A DNA stretch of 64,000 nt from Mycolicibacterium sarraceniae (lineage in GTDB: Bacteria; Actinomycetota; Actinomycetes; Mycobacteriales; Mycobacteriaceae), in assembly GCF_010731875.1 (NCBI RefSeq), contig NZ_AP022595.1:4712001-4776000 (forward strand), read 5' to 3'. The translations under genes and the position numbers were made by a program. The first letter of the stretch is position 1. Every line of letters begins with the position of its first letter. Under the pieces are notes generated by a model, which worked only from the letters and a program-made list of their open reading frames with translations, was not told where the DNA came from and made no database searches. Of the stretch, positions 44,055 to 54,269 are shown in pieces.

Positions 44055-45269
44055 ATGGTTTCATCGGGTCCGACCGATGCAGATGTCGTCGTCAGTCAGT
44101 ATCAGCGTTGGCAATACCCCGAACCCGTCGAGGATCTGGACGGGTGGCTCGTAAACAACTGGCAGTGGTTCGATCCCAGCCACGCGCACCGGCTGCTGTG
44201 GCCGGACCGTCCGCACATCCAGGACATGGACATCTTGGTTGCCGGATGCGGCACCAACCAGGCCGCCGTCCTGGCCTACACCAATCCTGAAGCCCGCATC
44301 ACCGCGATTGACGTCAGCGGCCCGTCGCTCGATCACCAGCGGCACCTGAAAGACAAGTATTCGTTGGGCAATCTCGATCTCCGCCTTCTTCCAATCGAAG
44401 AGGTCGGAAGTCTGTCTCTCGACTTCGACCTGATCGTGTCCACCGGCGTGTTACATCACCTCGCCGATCCGGATGTCGGGATGCGCGCACTGGCCGACTG
44501 CCTGCGTATCGACGGTGTGGCGGCCATCATGGTGTACGCCACCCACGGCCGCGACGGCGTCGAACTGATGCAAGGCGTCTTTCGAGATCTAGGTCTGCGG
44601 CAGGACTCGCAGTCCCTGGAAATCGTCAAGGACGCGCTGCGGGTGCTGCCCGCCGATCACCCGGTGCGGCGCTACCTCGCGGTGGCGCCAGATGTGAGCT
44701 ACGACGCTGGGCTTGTCGACACGTTCCTGCACGGCCGTGACCGCAGTTTCACTGTGCCCGATTGCCTGAATCTGATCGAGAACGCGGGCCTGACGTTCCA
44801 GGACTGGCTCTTCAAGAGCAACTACTACCCGCCGAACGACGGTGGTACCTTCTACCGCGCGGTAGCGAGCGTGGAACCGCACCGGCAGTGGGCATTGGCG
44901 GAGCGCATCAACACCTCCAACGCCTGCCATTTCTTTACCGCGTGTAGGCCGGACCGATCGCCGGCGACCTACCGGGTGGACTTCTCCTCCGCAGCGGTCG
45001 CCGACTACGTGCCTGTCTTGCGCTACCGCTGCAAGGCGGTCGGCACCGACCTGGTGAGGCCCGGTGGTCGTCGGGCACTAACCTCCGTCGAGCTCGCGTT
45101 CGTCCAACGCATCGATACGGCTCGGACTATCGCCGAGATCACCGAGCAGGTCGGGCGTAGCGGAATCGTCGCCGACGTGGATGGCCTAACCACGCTGGGC
45201 GCGAACATCTTCGAGCGGCTCTGGCAACAGGATTTCATCGCAATCGACCTAAGCCGCCTTGCGCGCTGA
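44055..45269 (+). CDS. SAM-dependent class I methyltransferase with C-terminal extension
   Basis: A 404-residue protein. The N-terminal Rossmann methyltransferase (about 55-180) has DILVAGCGTNQAAVLAY (motif I), ITAIDVSG (motif II Asp), FDLIVSTGVLHHLADP and LRIDGVAAIMVYA. Residues about 190-404 form an extra helical and winged-helix-like region (FLHGRDRSFTVPDCLNLIENAGLTFQDW...VAFVQRIDTARTIAEITEQV). Similar proteins methylate unknown acceptors; nothing visible tells the substrate. Operon with the beta-rich unknown. Confidence 0.83.
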   Translation: MVSSGPTDADVVVSQYQRWQYPEPVEDLDGWLVNNWQWFDPSHAHRLLWPDRPHIQDMDILVAGCGTNQAAVLAYTNPEARITAIDVSGPSLDHQRHLKDKYSLGNLDLRLLPIEEVGSLSLDFDLIVSTGVLHHLADPDVGMRALADCLRIDGVAAIMVYATHGRDGVELMQGVFRDLGLRQDSQSLEIVKDALRVLPADHPVRRYLAVAPDVSYDAGLVDTFLHGRDRSFTVPDCLNLIENAGLTFQDWLFKSNYYPPNDGGTFYRAVASVEPHRQWALAERINTSNACHFFTACRPDRSPATYRVDFSSAAVADYVPVLRYRCKAVGTDLVRPGGRRALTSVELAFVQRIDTARTIAEITEQVGRSGIVADVDGLTTLGANIFERLWQQDFIAIDLSRLAR

Positions 45270-45289
45270 TCTGCACGCGGAGCAACCCG

Positions 45290-46366
45290 CTAGTAAACCT
45301 GGCCGCGCAGGATCACCAGGTCAGGGTGGCACAGCACGTCGGCGCCGCCGCGCGGATCCTCGATGAAACACACCAGATCCGCCGGGCCGCCGTCGTCGTT
45401 GACGGGCCGGCCCAGCCACCGCCGAGCATCCCAGCAGGCCGCGCCGAGCGCCTCGGTCGGGCTCATCCCGATGCGCTTGAGGGCGTCGACCTCGTCAGCG
45501 ATGCGGCCGTGGGCGATCGTGCTGCCCGCGTCGCTGCCAGCGTAGATCGGGACGCCGGCCTCCCGAGCGGCGGCCATCCGCGGATAGCAGCTGGCGTAGA
45601 GGTCGCGCATATGGGCGGCGTACGTCGGGTATTTGCCTGCGGCGTCGGCGAATCCGGGAAAGTTCTCGATGTTGATCAGGGTGGGCACCAAGGCAGTGCC
45701 GTGCTCGACCATCATCGCGATGGTGTCGTCGGTCAGGCCGGCACCGTGCTCGATGCAATCGATACCGGCGCCGATCAGGCCGGGCAGGGCGTCCTCACTG
45801 AACACGTGTGCGGTGACGCGGGCGCCTTCATCGTGCACGGCTGCGATCGCGGCGCGTAGGACGTCATCGGACCACAGCGGCGCCAGGTCACCCACCGACC
45901 GGTCGATCCAGTCGCCGACGAGTTTGACCCACCCATCGCCGCGGCGGGCCTGCTGCGCCAGCGCTTCGGGTAGCTGCCACTCGTCTTCGAGTTCGATGGC
46001 GAAACCGTGCGAGTAGCGCTTCGGGCGGGCCAAATGCTTCCCAGCCCTGATGATGCGGGGCAGATCGTGGTGATCATCGAGGCTACGGGTGTCGGTCGGC
46101 GAGCCGCAGTCGCGCAGCAGTAGGGCACCGGCCCCGCGCTCCACCTCGGCCTGGGCGATCGCCTCGTCGAGCGGGATCTCGCCGTGCTCCCCCAGCCCGA
46201 CATGGCAGTGCGCGTCGACCAGACCCGGGAGGACCCAGCCGCCGTCAAAGACGGTGTCAGCATCGGCGACCGGTTCGGCGCGCAGGACGCCGTCGACGAT
46301 CCACCATTCGACGGGCTCGCCATCGGGCAGGCCGCGGCCGCGAACATGCAGGGCCCGGGCGGGCAC
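45290..46366 (-). CDS. Imidazolonepropionase-like amidohydrolase (Rv2915c type)
   Basis: A 358-residue amidohydrolase-1 enzyme with the metal motif VDAHCHVG, histidines in VTAHVFSEDA and CIEHGAG, and GSDAGSTIAHG. A short beta sandwich made by both termini flanks the barrel. In M. tuberculosis the orthologue Rv2915c also lies directly after ffh, so the order is conserved. It starts one base after the ffh stop. Possible activities include hydrolysis of cyclic amides or dipeptide-like substrates; not determined. Confidence 0.88.
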   Translation of the reverse strand: MPARALHVRGRGLPDGEPVEWWIVDGVLRAEPVADADTVFDGGWVLPGLVDAHCHVGLGEHGEIPLDEAIAQAEVERGAGALLLRDCGSPTDTRSLDDHHDLPRIIRAGKHLARPKRYSHGFAIELEDEWQLPEALAQQARRGDGWVKLVGDWIDRSVGDLAPLWSDDVLRAAIAAVHDEGARVTAHVFSEDALPGLIGAGIDCIEHGAGLTDDTIAMMVEHGTALVPTLINIENFPGFADAAGKYPTYAAHMRDLYASCYPRMAAAREAGVPIYAGSDAGSTIAHGRIADEVDALKRIGMSPTEALGAACWDARRWLGRPVNDDGGPADLVCFIEDPRGGADVLCHPDLVILRGQVY

Positions 46367-46367
46367 G

Positions 46368-47933
46368 CTAGTTCTTGCCCGGGAACTTCAGCTTGGACAG
46401 ATCGAAGTCGGCCAACCCGGGAGGCAGCTCGTTGAGCCCCTCGGGCATTCCGGACAGGTCGGGGAAACCACCGGGCATACCACCGGCGAGCAGCGGATTG
46501 CGCTTCGGCGGCGTCGGTCCCCTGCCGCTCTTCTTCTTGCCCGACTGCTTGTTCTTGCCCTTGGCAGCCTTCTTCGATGAGCGCCGACCGAAGGGCATGC
46601 CCATCGCTCCGGCCATCTGTGACATCATCTTTCGCGCCTCGAAGAAGCGGTCGACGAGCTGGTTGACCTCCGACACGGTGACACCGGAGCCGTTGGCGAT
46701 GCGCAGCCGCCGTGAGGCGTTGATGATCTTTGGGTCGGCACGCTCCTGCGGCGTCATGCCGCGGATGATGGCCTGCAGCCGGTCGAGCTGCTTGTCGTCA
46801 ACAGTGGCCAGGGCGTCCTTCATCTGACCCGCACCGGGCAGCATGCCCAGCAGGTTGCCGATCGGGCCCATCTTGCGGATCATCAGCATCTGCTCGAGGA
46901 AATCCTCCAGCGTCAGCTCACCGGACCCGATCTTGGCGGCGGCCTCCTCGGCCTTCTCCTGGTCGAAAACCTGCTCGGCCTGTTCGATCAGGCTCAGCAC
47001 ATCGCCCATGCCGAGGATGCGACCGGCCATCCGGTCGGGGTGGAAGACGTCGAAGTCCTCGAGCTTCTCACCGGTCGACGCGAACAGGATTGGGACGCCG
47101 GTGACCTCGCGGACCGACAGCGCCGCGCCACCGCGGGCGTCACCGTCGAGCTTGGTCAGCGCGACACCGGTGAACCCGACACCGGTGCCGAAGGCTTCGG
47201 CGGTGGCCACCGCATCCTGGCCGATCATCGCGTCCAGGACGAACAGGGTCTCGTCGGGGTGCACAGCGTCGCGAATCGCGGCGGCCTGGGCCATCAGCAC
47301 ATCGTCGATACCGAGACGGCCGGCGGTGTCGACGATGACGACGTCGAAATGCTTGGTCTGCGCTTCGGCGAGGCCGGCGGCCGCGACGGCGACGGGGTCA
47401 CCGGGCCCAGCGGCATCGGTGTCGGCAGCGTCGGGTGCGGTGCCCGGGTGGGGGGCGAAGACGTTGACGCCGGCCCGCTCGCCGACGATCTTGAGCTGGT
47501 TGACCGCCCCGGGGCGCTGCAGGTCGCAGGCCACCAGCAGCGGGGTGTGGCCCTGGCCCTTGAGCCATTTGGCCAGCTTGCCGGCCAGCGTCGTCTTACC
47601 GGCTCCTTGTAGGCCGGCCAGCATGATCACCGTCGGCGGGTTCTTGGCGAAGGCCAGCTGGCGGGTCTCACCGCCGAGGATGCCGATGAGCTCCTCGTTG
47701 ACGATCTTGACGACCTGCTGGGCAGGGTTGAGTGCGCCGGAGACCTCGGCGCCACGCGCCCGCTCCTTGATGCGATTGACGAAGGCACGCACGACCGGCA
47801 GCGAGACGTCCGCCTCGAGCAGCGCCAGCCGGATCTCACGCGTGGTCGCGTCGATATCGGCGTCGGTGAGCCGGCCTTTGCCACGCAGGCCGGAAAGCGC
47901 ACCGGTCAACCGGTCGGACAGGGATTCAAACAC
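46368..47933 (-). CDS. ffh: Signal recognition particle GTPase Ffh
   Basis: A 521-residue protein that binds 4.5S RNA and signal sequences and delivers ribosomes to FtsY at the membrane. The N domain (1-90) and G domain have GLQGAGKTTLAGKLA (P-loop), DTAGRLGID, TKLDGDARGG and GEKLEDFDVF. The M domain (about 320-440) has MLPGAGQMKDAL and a Gly/Met-rich tail with Lys-rich segments. Full length, ATG start. Confidence 0.97.
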   Translation of the reverse strand: MFESLSDRLTGALSGLRGKGRLTDADIDATTREIRLALLEADVSLPVVRAFVNRIKERARGAEVSGALNPAQQVVKIVNEELIGILGGETRQLAFAKNPPTVIMLAGLQGAGKTTLAGKLAKWLKGQGHTPLLVACDLQRPGAVNQLKIVGERAGVNVFAPHPGTAPDAADTDAAGPGDPVAVAAAGLAEAQTKHFDVVIVDTAGRLGIDDVLMAQAAAIRDAVHPDETLFVLDAMIGQDAVATAEAFGTGVGFTGVALTKLDGDARGGAALSVREVTGVPILFASTGEKLEDFDVFHPDRMAGRILGMGDVLSLIEQAEQVFDQEKAEEAAAKIGSGELTLEDFLEQMLMIRKMGPIGNLLGMLPGAGQMKDALATVDDKQLDRLQAIIRGMTPQERADPKIINASRRLRIANGSGVTVSEVNQLVDRFFEARKMMSQMAGAMGMPFGRRSSKKAAKGKNKQSGKKKSGRGPTPPKRNPLLAGGMPGGFPDLSGMPEGLNELPPGLADFDLSKLKFPGKN

Positions 47934-48029
47934 GGGGTAAGCCTAGCGGGCGCAGGGCTGCGGCGAGATCGACGCCATGGTCGCGCCTAGGACGTCAACC
48001 ACGACCCTGGTGTCGATTTGCCGGCTCCC

Positions 48030-50513
48030 CTAGCTGGCTTCCACGACGGGCTGGGCCGGCGGGGGCGCTGGGAGCACTGCATAGAGATCCTTTTCGAGCT
48101 GCAGACGCACATCGTCGACGGAATCCAGATCCTGCACCGAGATACCGAACGCATCGACCACGGACGAGCCGAGCGTGATGATCTTGGCCCAGGCGATATC
48201 CGCCGCGGCGCGTTCGAACACTCCGGTGAGCAGTGCGAGCAGCCCGGTGCGGTCGGTGGTGCGAATCTCGACGACCAGCTGACCCTCGTCACTGCCGTCG
48301 TGCCACAGGATGCGCGGCGGAGCGGGCACGGCGTTGATCGGCACGGCCGGCTTGTGCTCCCCCACCCGGCCGGTGCCGTATTGGGTCGCCTCCCGGTCGC
48401 GCTTCTCCAGTGCGGCGATGACGTCGAGCTCGCCGTCGAGGGCGAGGATGAACTGCTGTCGCAAGAGCTCGGCGGCGGGTGGCGCACCGAAATGCGGTGA
48501 CACCACGAACGTATTGATCGCCGAGCCATCAGCACTGTTGACCGATGCCGAGTGCACCCGCAGCGAGTTGAGCGCGAGCACACCGGCCGCTTTGGACAGC
48601 AGGCCTCGCCGGTCCGGGGCGATGATCGCCACGTTGTAGGTGTGGGCGCCGTCCCCTGGCGTCATCTCGACATGCACCCCGTGATCCGCGGCAAGCGAAA
48701 GATGATGGGGGTCAATCGGATCCGCCTGCGGCAAGGGCTCCCCAGCCAGCACCAGCCGGCAGCGCCGGACCAGGTCACCGATCAGTGAGGCCTTCCAGTC
48801 GCCCCACACCCCGGGGCCGGTGGCCAGCGAGTCCGCCTCGGCGAGGGCGTCCAGCAACTCGAGCAGCACCGGGTCACCACCGAGCGCCTCGACGACGCGG
48901 GCGATGATCTTGGGATCCTGCAGATCACGGCGTGTCGCGGTGTCGGGTAACAGCAGGTGATAGCGGACCATCGCAGCGAGCAAGTCGATATCCGACGGCC
49001 ACAAGCCCAGCCGGGTGCCGACCTGCACGGCCAGGTCGGCACCGATCACGCTGTGGTCGCCACCGCGACCCTTCCCAATATCGTGCAGCAGCGCACCGAG
49101 CACCAGGAGGTCGGGGCGGGACACTCGGGTTGTGAAAGCGCTTGCCCGCGAGACAGTTTCGACGAGATGCCGGTCGACGGTCCAGATGTGGACAACGTCG
49201 CGCGGCGGAAGGTCGCGCACGGCTCCCCACTCCGGGAAGAGCCGCCCCCACAACCCGGTGCGGTCCAACTCTTCGACGGTGGCGACGGTCGCCGGACCGG
49301 CGGCCAGCAGCACCAGCAGGTCTTTGAGTGCATCCCGGGGCCACGGCGTGCGCAGCTCGGGGGCCGAGGCCGCCAGCCGGCTCAGTGTCGAACCCGAAAT
49401 CGGCAACCCGGTGGTCGCCGAGGCGGCGGCCACCCGCAGGATCAGGCCCGGATCGCGTTCCGGGCGGGCGTCGCGCGCCAGGATGACCTCCCCGGCGAAC
49501 TCCACCACGCCTTCGTCAAGCGGGCGACGGGTGGGGCGGCGCAATACCGAAAGCCCGCGCTTGGGAAGGGCATTGGCAGCCGTTCGCAATCCGGCATCGA
49601 CGTAGTAGCTGATGGTGCGCGCCCCGTCGGAGAGCACCCGGGCCAGATCGAACCGGTCGCCGATGCGCAGCGCGGCACCGATCTCGTCGGCGAACTGGGC
49701 CAGCAGCTGATCGCGGCCACGCTTGGAGGAGCGATGCAATTCGGTGCGCACGTTCAGCAGCGCCAGGTGCGCCTCGCCCAGCGATCCGGTCGGCGAGGCC
49801 AGCGAGTGGCTCGGGTAGACATCGGCCAGCTGCGCGATCGCCAGCGCATTGAGCAGTTGGACATCGCGCAGACCACCGCGGCCGCACTTCAGGTCGGGCT
49901 CGGCACGGTGCGCGATCTGACCGCTGCGCTCCCAGCGCGCCTGGGTGAGTTCGACGAGCTCGTCGAACCGGGAGCCGATCCCGGTGCGCCACTGCCTGCG
50001 GGCGCCACCGACCAGCAGTTGGGACAGCTCGGCATCGCCGGCGATATGACGCACCTCCAGCATCGCCAACCCCGCCGAGATGTCCTCACTGGCCACGGTA
50101 AGCGCCTCGGGCACAGTGCGGACACTGTGATCAAGGCGAATGTTGGCGTCCCACAACGGATACCACAACAGTTCGGCAACCTGACTGACGATGTCGACGG
50201 GCATGTTGTCGTGCAACAACATGAGATCGAGATCGGAATAGGGCACGAATTCGCGGCGGCCCAGTCCCCCGGTGGCGACGATCGCGAACCCACTGGTGGG
50301 GGTGATCCCGATCTCGGTGGCTTTGGCGGACAGCCAGAATTCGTGCAGATCCAGCAGAGCATCGCGCAAGTCGACCGAATCGAGTTGGCGCTGACCGCCT
50401 TCCAGCAACTGCCGGCATGCCCCGGCCAGATCCTTCGCGGGCTTGGACGAGCCCGCCGCCGGTGCCTCCCATCGGGAAGCGCCGGCGGCGGGATCTCTTG
50501 ATTGCTTTGTCAT
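48030..50513 (-). CDS. glnD: PII uridylyl/adenylyl-transferase and removing enzyme GlnD
   Basis: An 827-residue nitrogen sensor. The nucleotidyltransferase domain (about 60-200) has the [23 protein letters not shown] motif, followed by the GlnE-like helical part, an HD phosphohydrolase domain with [16 protein letters not shown] near residue 480, and two C-terminal ACT domains (about 640-810). It modifies the PII protein encoded upstream in response to glutamine; in actinobacteria the modification is adenylylation of Tyr51. It lies 75 bases after glnB. Confidence 0.96.
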   Translation of the reverse strand: MTKQSRDPAAGASRWEAPAAGSSKPAKDLAGACRQLLEGGQRQLDSVDLRDALLDLHEFWLSAKATEIGITPTSGFAIVATGGLGRREFVPYSDLDLMLLHDNMPVDIVSQVAELLWYPLWDANIRLDHSVRTVPEALTVASEDISAGLAMLEVRHIAGDAELSQLLVGGARRQWRTGIGSRFDELVELTQARWERSGQIAHRAEPDLKCGRGGLRDVQLLNALAIAQLADVYPSHSLASPTGSLGEAHLALLNVRTELHRSSKRGRDQLLAQFADEIGAALRIGDRFDLARVLSDGARTISYYVDAGLRTAANALPKRGLSVLRRPTRRPLDEGVVEFAGEVILARDARPERDPGLILRVAAASATTGLPISGSTLSRLAASAPELRTPWPRDALKDLLVLLAAGPATVATVEELDRTGLWGRLFPEWGAVRDLPPRDVVHIWTVDRHLVETVSRASAFTTRVSRPDLLVLGALLHDIGKGRGGDHSVIGADLAVQVGTRLGLWPSDIDLLAAMVRYHLLLPDTATRRDLQDPKIIARVVEALGGDPVLLELLDALAEADSLATGPGVWGDWKASLIGDLVRRCRLVLAGEPLPQADPIDPHHLSLAADHGVHVEMTPGDGAHTYNVAIIAPDRRGLLSKAAGVLALNSLRVHSASVNSADGSAINTFVVSPHFGAPPAAELLRQQFILALDGELDVIAALEKRDREATQYGTGRVGEHKPAVPINAVPAPPRILWHDGSDEGQLVVEIRTTDRTGLLALLTGVFERAAADIAWAKIITLGSSVVDAFGISVQDLDSVDDVRLQLEKDLYAVLPAPPPAQPVVEAS

Positions 50514-50588
50514 CTCAGTCCTCCCACGGCCGACCCTCGAACTAACGCCTATTCGGTGTGGCCGCGAGAAAACGTCACATCGGATGCG

Positions 50589-52288
<1,700 letters not shown>

Positions 52289-52358
52289 TCGCAGTATCTC
52301 CTTCACCCATGCCACGGTTAGGCACCGTTGACCTAGGCCATGACAATGCGCAGTAGTT

Positions 52359-52397
52359 GTTTCAGCTACGACGCCTAGGTGTTTCGCGCGTGTGAAC
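52359..52397 (-). promoter_or_regulatory. GlnR-type box array before amt
   Basis: On the minus strand the order is TTCAC-N6-GAAAC-N6-GCGTC-N6-GAAAC, four half-sites with exact six-base spacing. This is the arrangement of GlnR operators (a-site, b-site, a-site, b-site). It lies 71-109 bases upstream of the amt start, where an activator would bind under nitrogen limitation. Confidence 0.72.
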
Positions 52398-52464
52398 GGA
52401 TTGACTGTCTTCGTTTCGCGGGTGTTAAGTCCCGCAATTGGCCCCGCTCAGAAGGGATTGCGGG

Positions 52465-53820
52465 TTATCCGAGTAGCGCGTCTACGAACGCTGCCGCCTC
52501 GAATGGCGCCAGATCGTCGGGCCCTTCGCCCAATCCGACAAGCTTCACCGGGACGCCCAGTTCGTGCTGGACGCGGAAGACGATGCCGCCCTTGGCCGTG
52601 CCGTCGAGTTTGGTCAGCACCACACCGGTGATGTCGACGACCTCAGCGAACACCCGCGCCTGTGCCAGGCCGTTCTGACCGATGGTCGCGTCGAGCACCA
52701 GCAGCACCTCATCGACGGCAGCGCGCTTGCTGACCACCCGCTTGACCTTGCCGAGCTCGTCCATCAGGCCGGTCTTGGTGTGCAGTCGCCCGGCCGTGTC
52801 GATGACGACGACATCGGCCCCGGTCGCGATGCCCTTGTCCACCGAATCGAAGGCCACCGACGCCGGGTCGGCGCCTTCTGCGCCACGAACCACCTCGGCG
52901 CCGACCCGCGATGCCCAGCTCTGCAGCTGGTCGGCGGCGGCCGCCCGGAACGTGTCGGCGGCGCCGAGCACGACCCGGCGTCCATCGGCGACCAAGACCC
53001 GGGCCAACTTGCCGACGGTGGTGGTCTTGCCGGTCCCGTTGACGCCCACGACCAGCAGCACCGACGGCTTGTTGGCGTGCGGCAGGGCCTTGATCGAGCG
53101 GTCCAGGCCGGGGTTGAGCTCGGCGATCAACACGTCGCGCAGCACCGCGCGGGCTTCGGCCTCGGTGCGTACGGTCGCGGCAGCCAGCCGGCTGCGCAGC
53201 TGCTCGATCACCGAAGCGGTCACGACGGGCCCGAGATCGGCGATCAGCAGGGTGTCCTCGACCTCTTCCCAGGACGCCTCATCGAGGTCGCCGCCGCCGA
53301 GCAGGCCCAGCATGCCGCGGCCCAGCGCGTTCTGCGATTTGGCGAGCCGCCCGCGCAGGCGCTCCAGGCGGCCTTCGGCTGGGGCGATGGCGTCGAGGGC
53401 GGGGGCGGCGGGTGTGACCGGCGGCGGCGCTGGCGCCTCCGGCTCGACGGGCGGGGCGGGCGGGGCTACCGGCGCTTCGGGGGCTACCTCGGTGACAGGC
53501 TCCTCGCGCACCTCCGGCTCGGGCAGCCGCACATCGGCGATCGGACGCTTGACCGAGTCGCGCGGCAACGCTGCGTCGTCACCGACGCCCGGCAGGCCGG
53601 TGACGTCCGCCGTGGGCGGTGCGGGCGGGGTCGGTGCCGACGAGCTGAACGAAATGCCCGTCGAGGCGGTGTATCCACCGGATCGGTCGATCGGTGCGGG
53701 AGTCTCTGAGCTGGGGCGCAGACTGATCTGACGCCGCCGGAACCGCACCAGCCCGACGACGATTGCAGCGATGAGCAGGACGGCGATGACCGCTATAGCG
53801 ATCCAGAGACCCTCTGACAC
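52465..53820 (-). CDS. ftsY: Signal recognition particle receptor FtsY
   Basis: A 451-residue SRP receptor GTPase. Residues 4-28 (LWIAIAVIAVLLIAAIVVGLV) form a membrane anchor, unlike the soluble E. coli protein. A Pro/Ala/Glu-rich linker runs to about 145, followed by the NG domain with GVNGTGKTTTVGKLA, ADTFRAAAADQLQ, DTAGRLHTK, TKLDGTAKGG and LGEGPDDLAPF. It partners Ffh at the membrane. Full length. Confidence 0.96.
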   Translation of the reverse strand: MSEGLWIAIAVIAVLLIAAIVVGLVRFRRRQISLRPSSETPAPIDRSGGYTASTGISFSSSAPTPPAPPTADVTGLPGVGDDAALPRDSVKRPIADVRLPEPEVREEPVTEVAPEAPVAPPAPPVEPEAPAPPPVTPAAPALDAIAPAEGRLERLRGRLAKSQNALGRGMLGLLGGGDLDEASWEEVEDTLLIADLGPVVTASVIEQLRSRLAAATVRTEAEARAVLRDVLIAELNPGLDRSIKALPHANKPSVLLVVGVNGTGKTTTVGKLARVLVADGRRVVLGAADTFRAAAADQLQSWASRVGAEVVRGAEGADPASVAFDSVDKGIATGADVVVIDTAGRLHTKTGLMDELGKVKRVVSKRAAVDEVLLVLDATIGQNGLAQARVFAEVVDITGVVLTKLDGTAKGGIVFRVQHELGVPVKLVGLGEGPDDLAPFEAAAFVDALLG

Positions 53821-53904
53821 CGTGCCATTGTTTCAGGGCTCGGTGCAGGCCCATACGCCCCCTGGACGACGGGGCACCTAATGACGATGGATCAGACCGC
53901 CGGA

Positions 53905-54173
53905 CCGCCAGCGCCTCGTTGCCGTGCGTATCGCGATCCTTGCGCGTCTGGCCAATCGCCTCCCGTGCCACGTCTGCCGCCCCACGTCTCGAACGCCGGT
54001 GACGTCGCGAGCCCAGCCGCAGCATCCACGGCCACCTCAGCACTGCTGGTTGCGGCATGAAACACCTCGCGGACCTCGCCGGCATGCCAGCGTTCGATAT
54101 CACCGATAGTGAGGGGCATGGCCACTCAGAGATTCGGTCCGGCCAACGATTCGACGTTAACGCGAAGCACCAT
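53905..54173 (-). pseudogene. Relic of a two-gene cassette (short helical protein plus DUF1023-type hydrolase)
   Basis: On the minus strand, ATG 54173 starts MVLRVNVESLAGPNL and stops at 54126. ATG 54119 then starts MPLTIGDIERWHAGEVREVF...LATSPAFETWGG, which continues after a frameshift as AADVAREAIGQTRKDRDTHGNEALAV to about 53905. I recognise these as the N-termini of a mycobacterial gene pair, a small helical protein and a larger DUF1023 alpha/beta-hydrolase protein with a helical N-domain. Both are truncated, and the hydrolase domain is missing. The rest of the ftsY-smc gap (53821-54269) holds nothing else I recognise. Confidence 0.6.
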
Positions 54174-54269
54174 CGCATCTCCTCCAGAACTGGCGGCCAA
54201 TGGATACCAGCAAAGGCCGCGACACCACCGGCCGGTGGGATGAGCACGCACACCGGCTTCACCGTCGGA

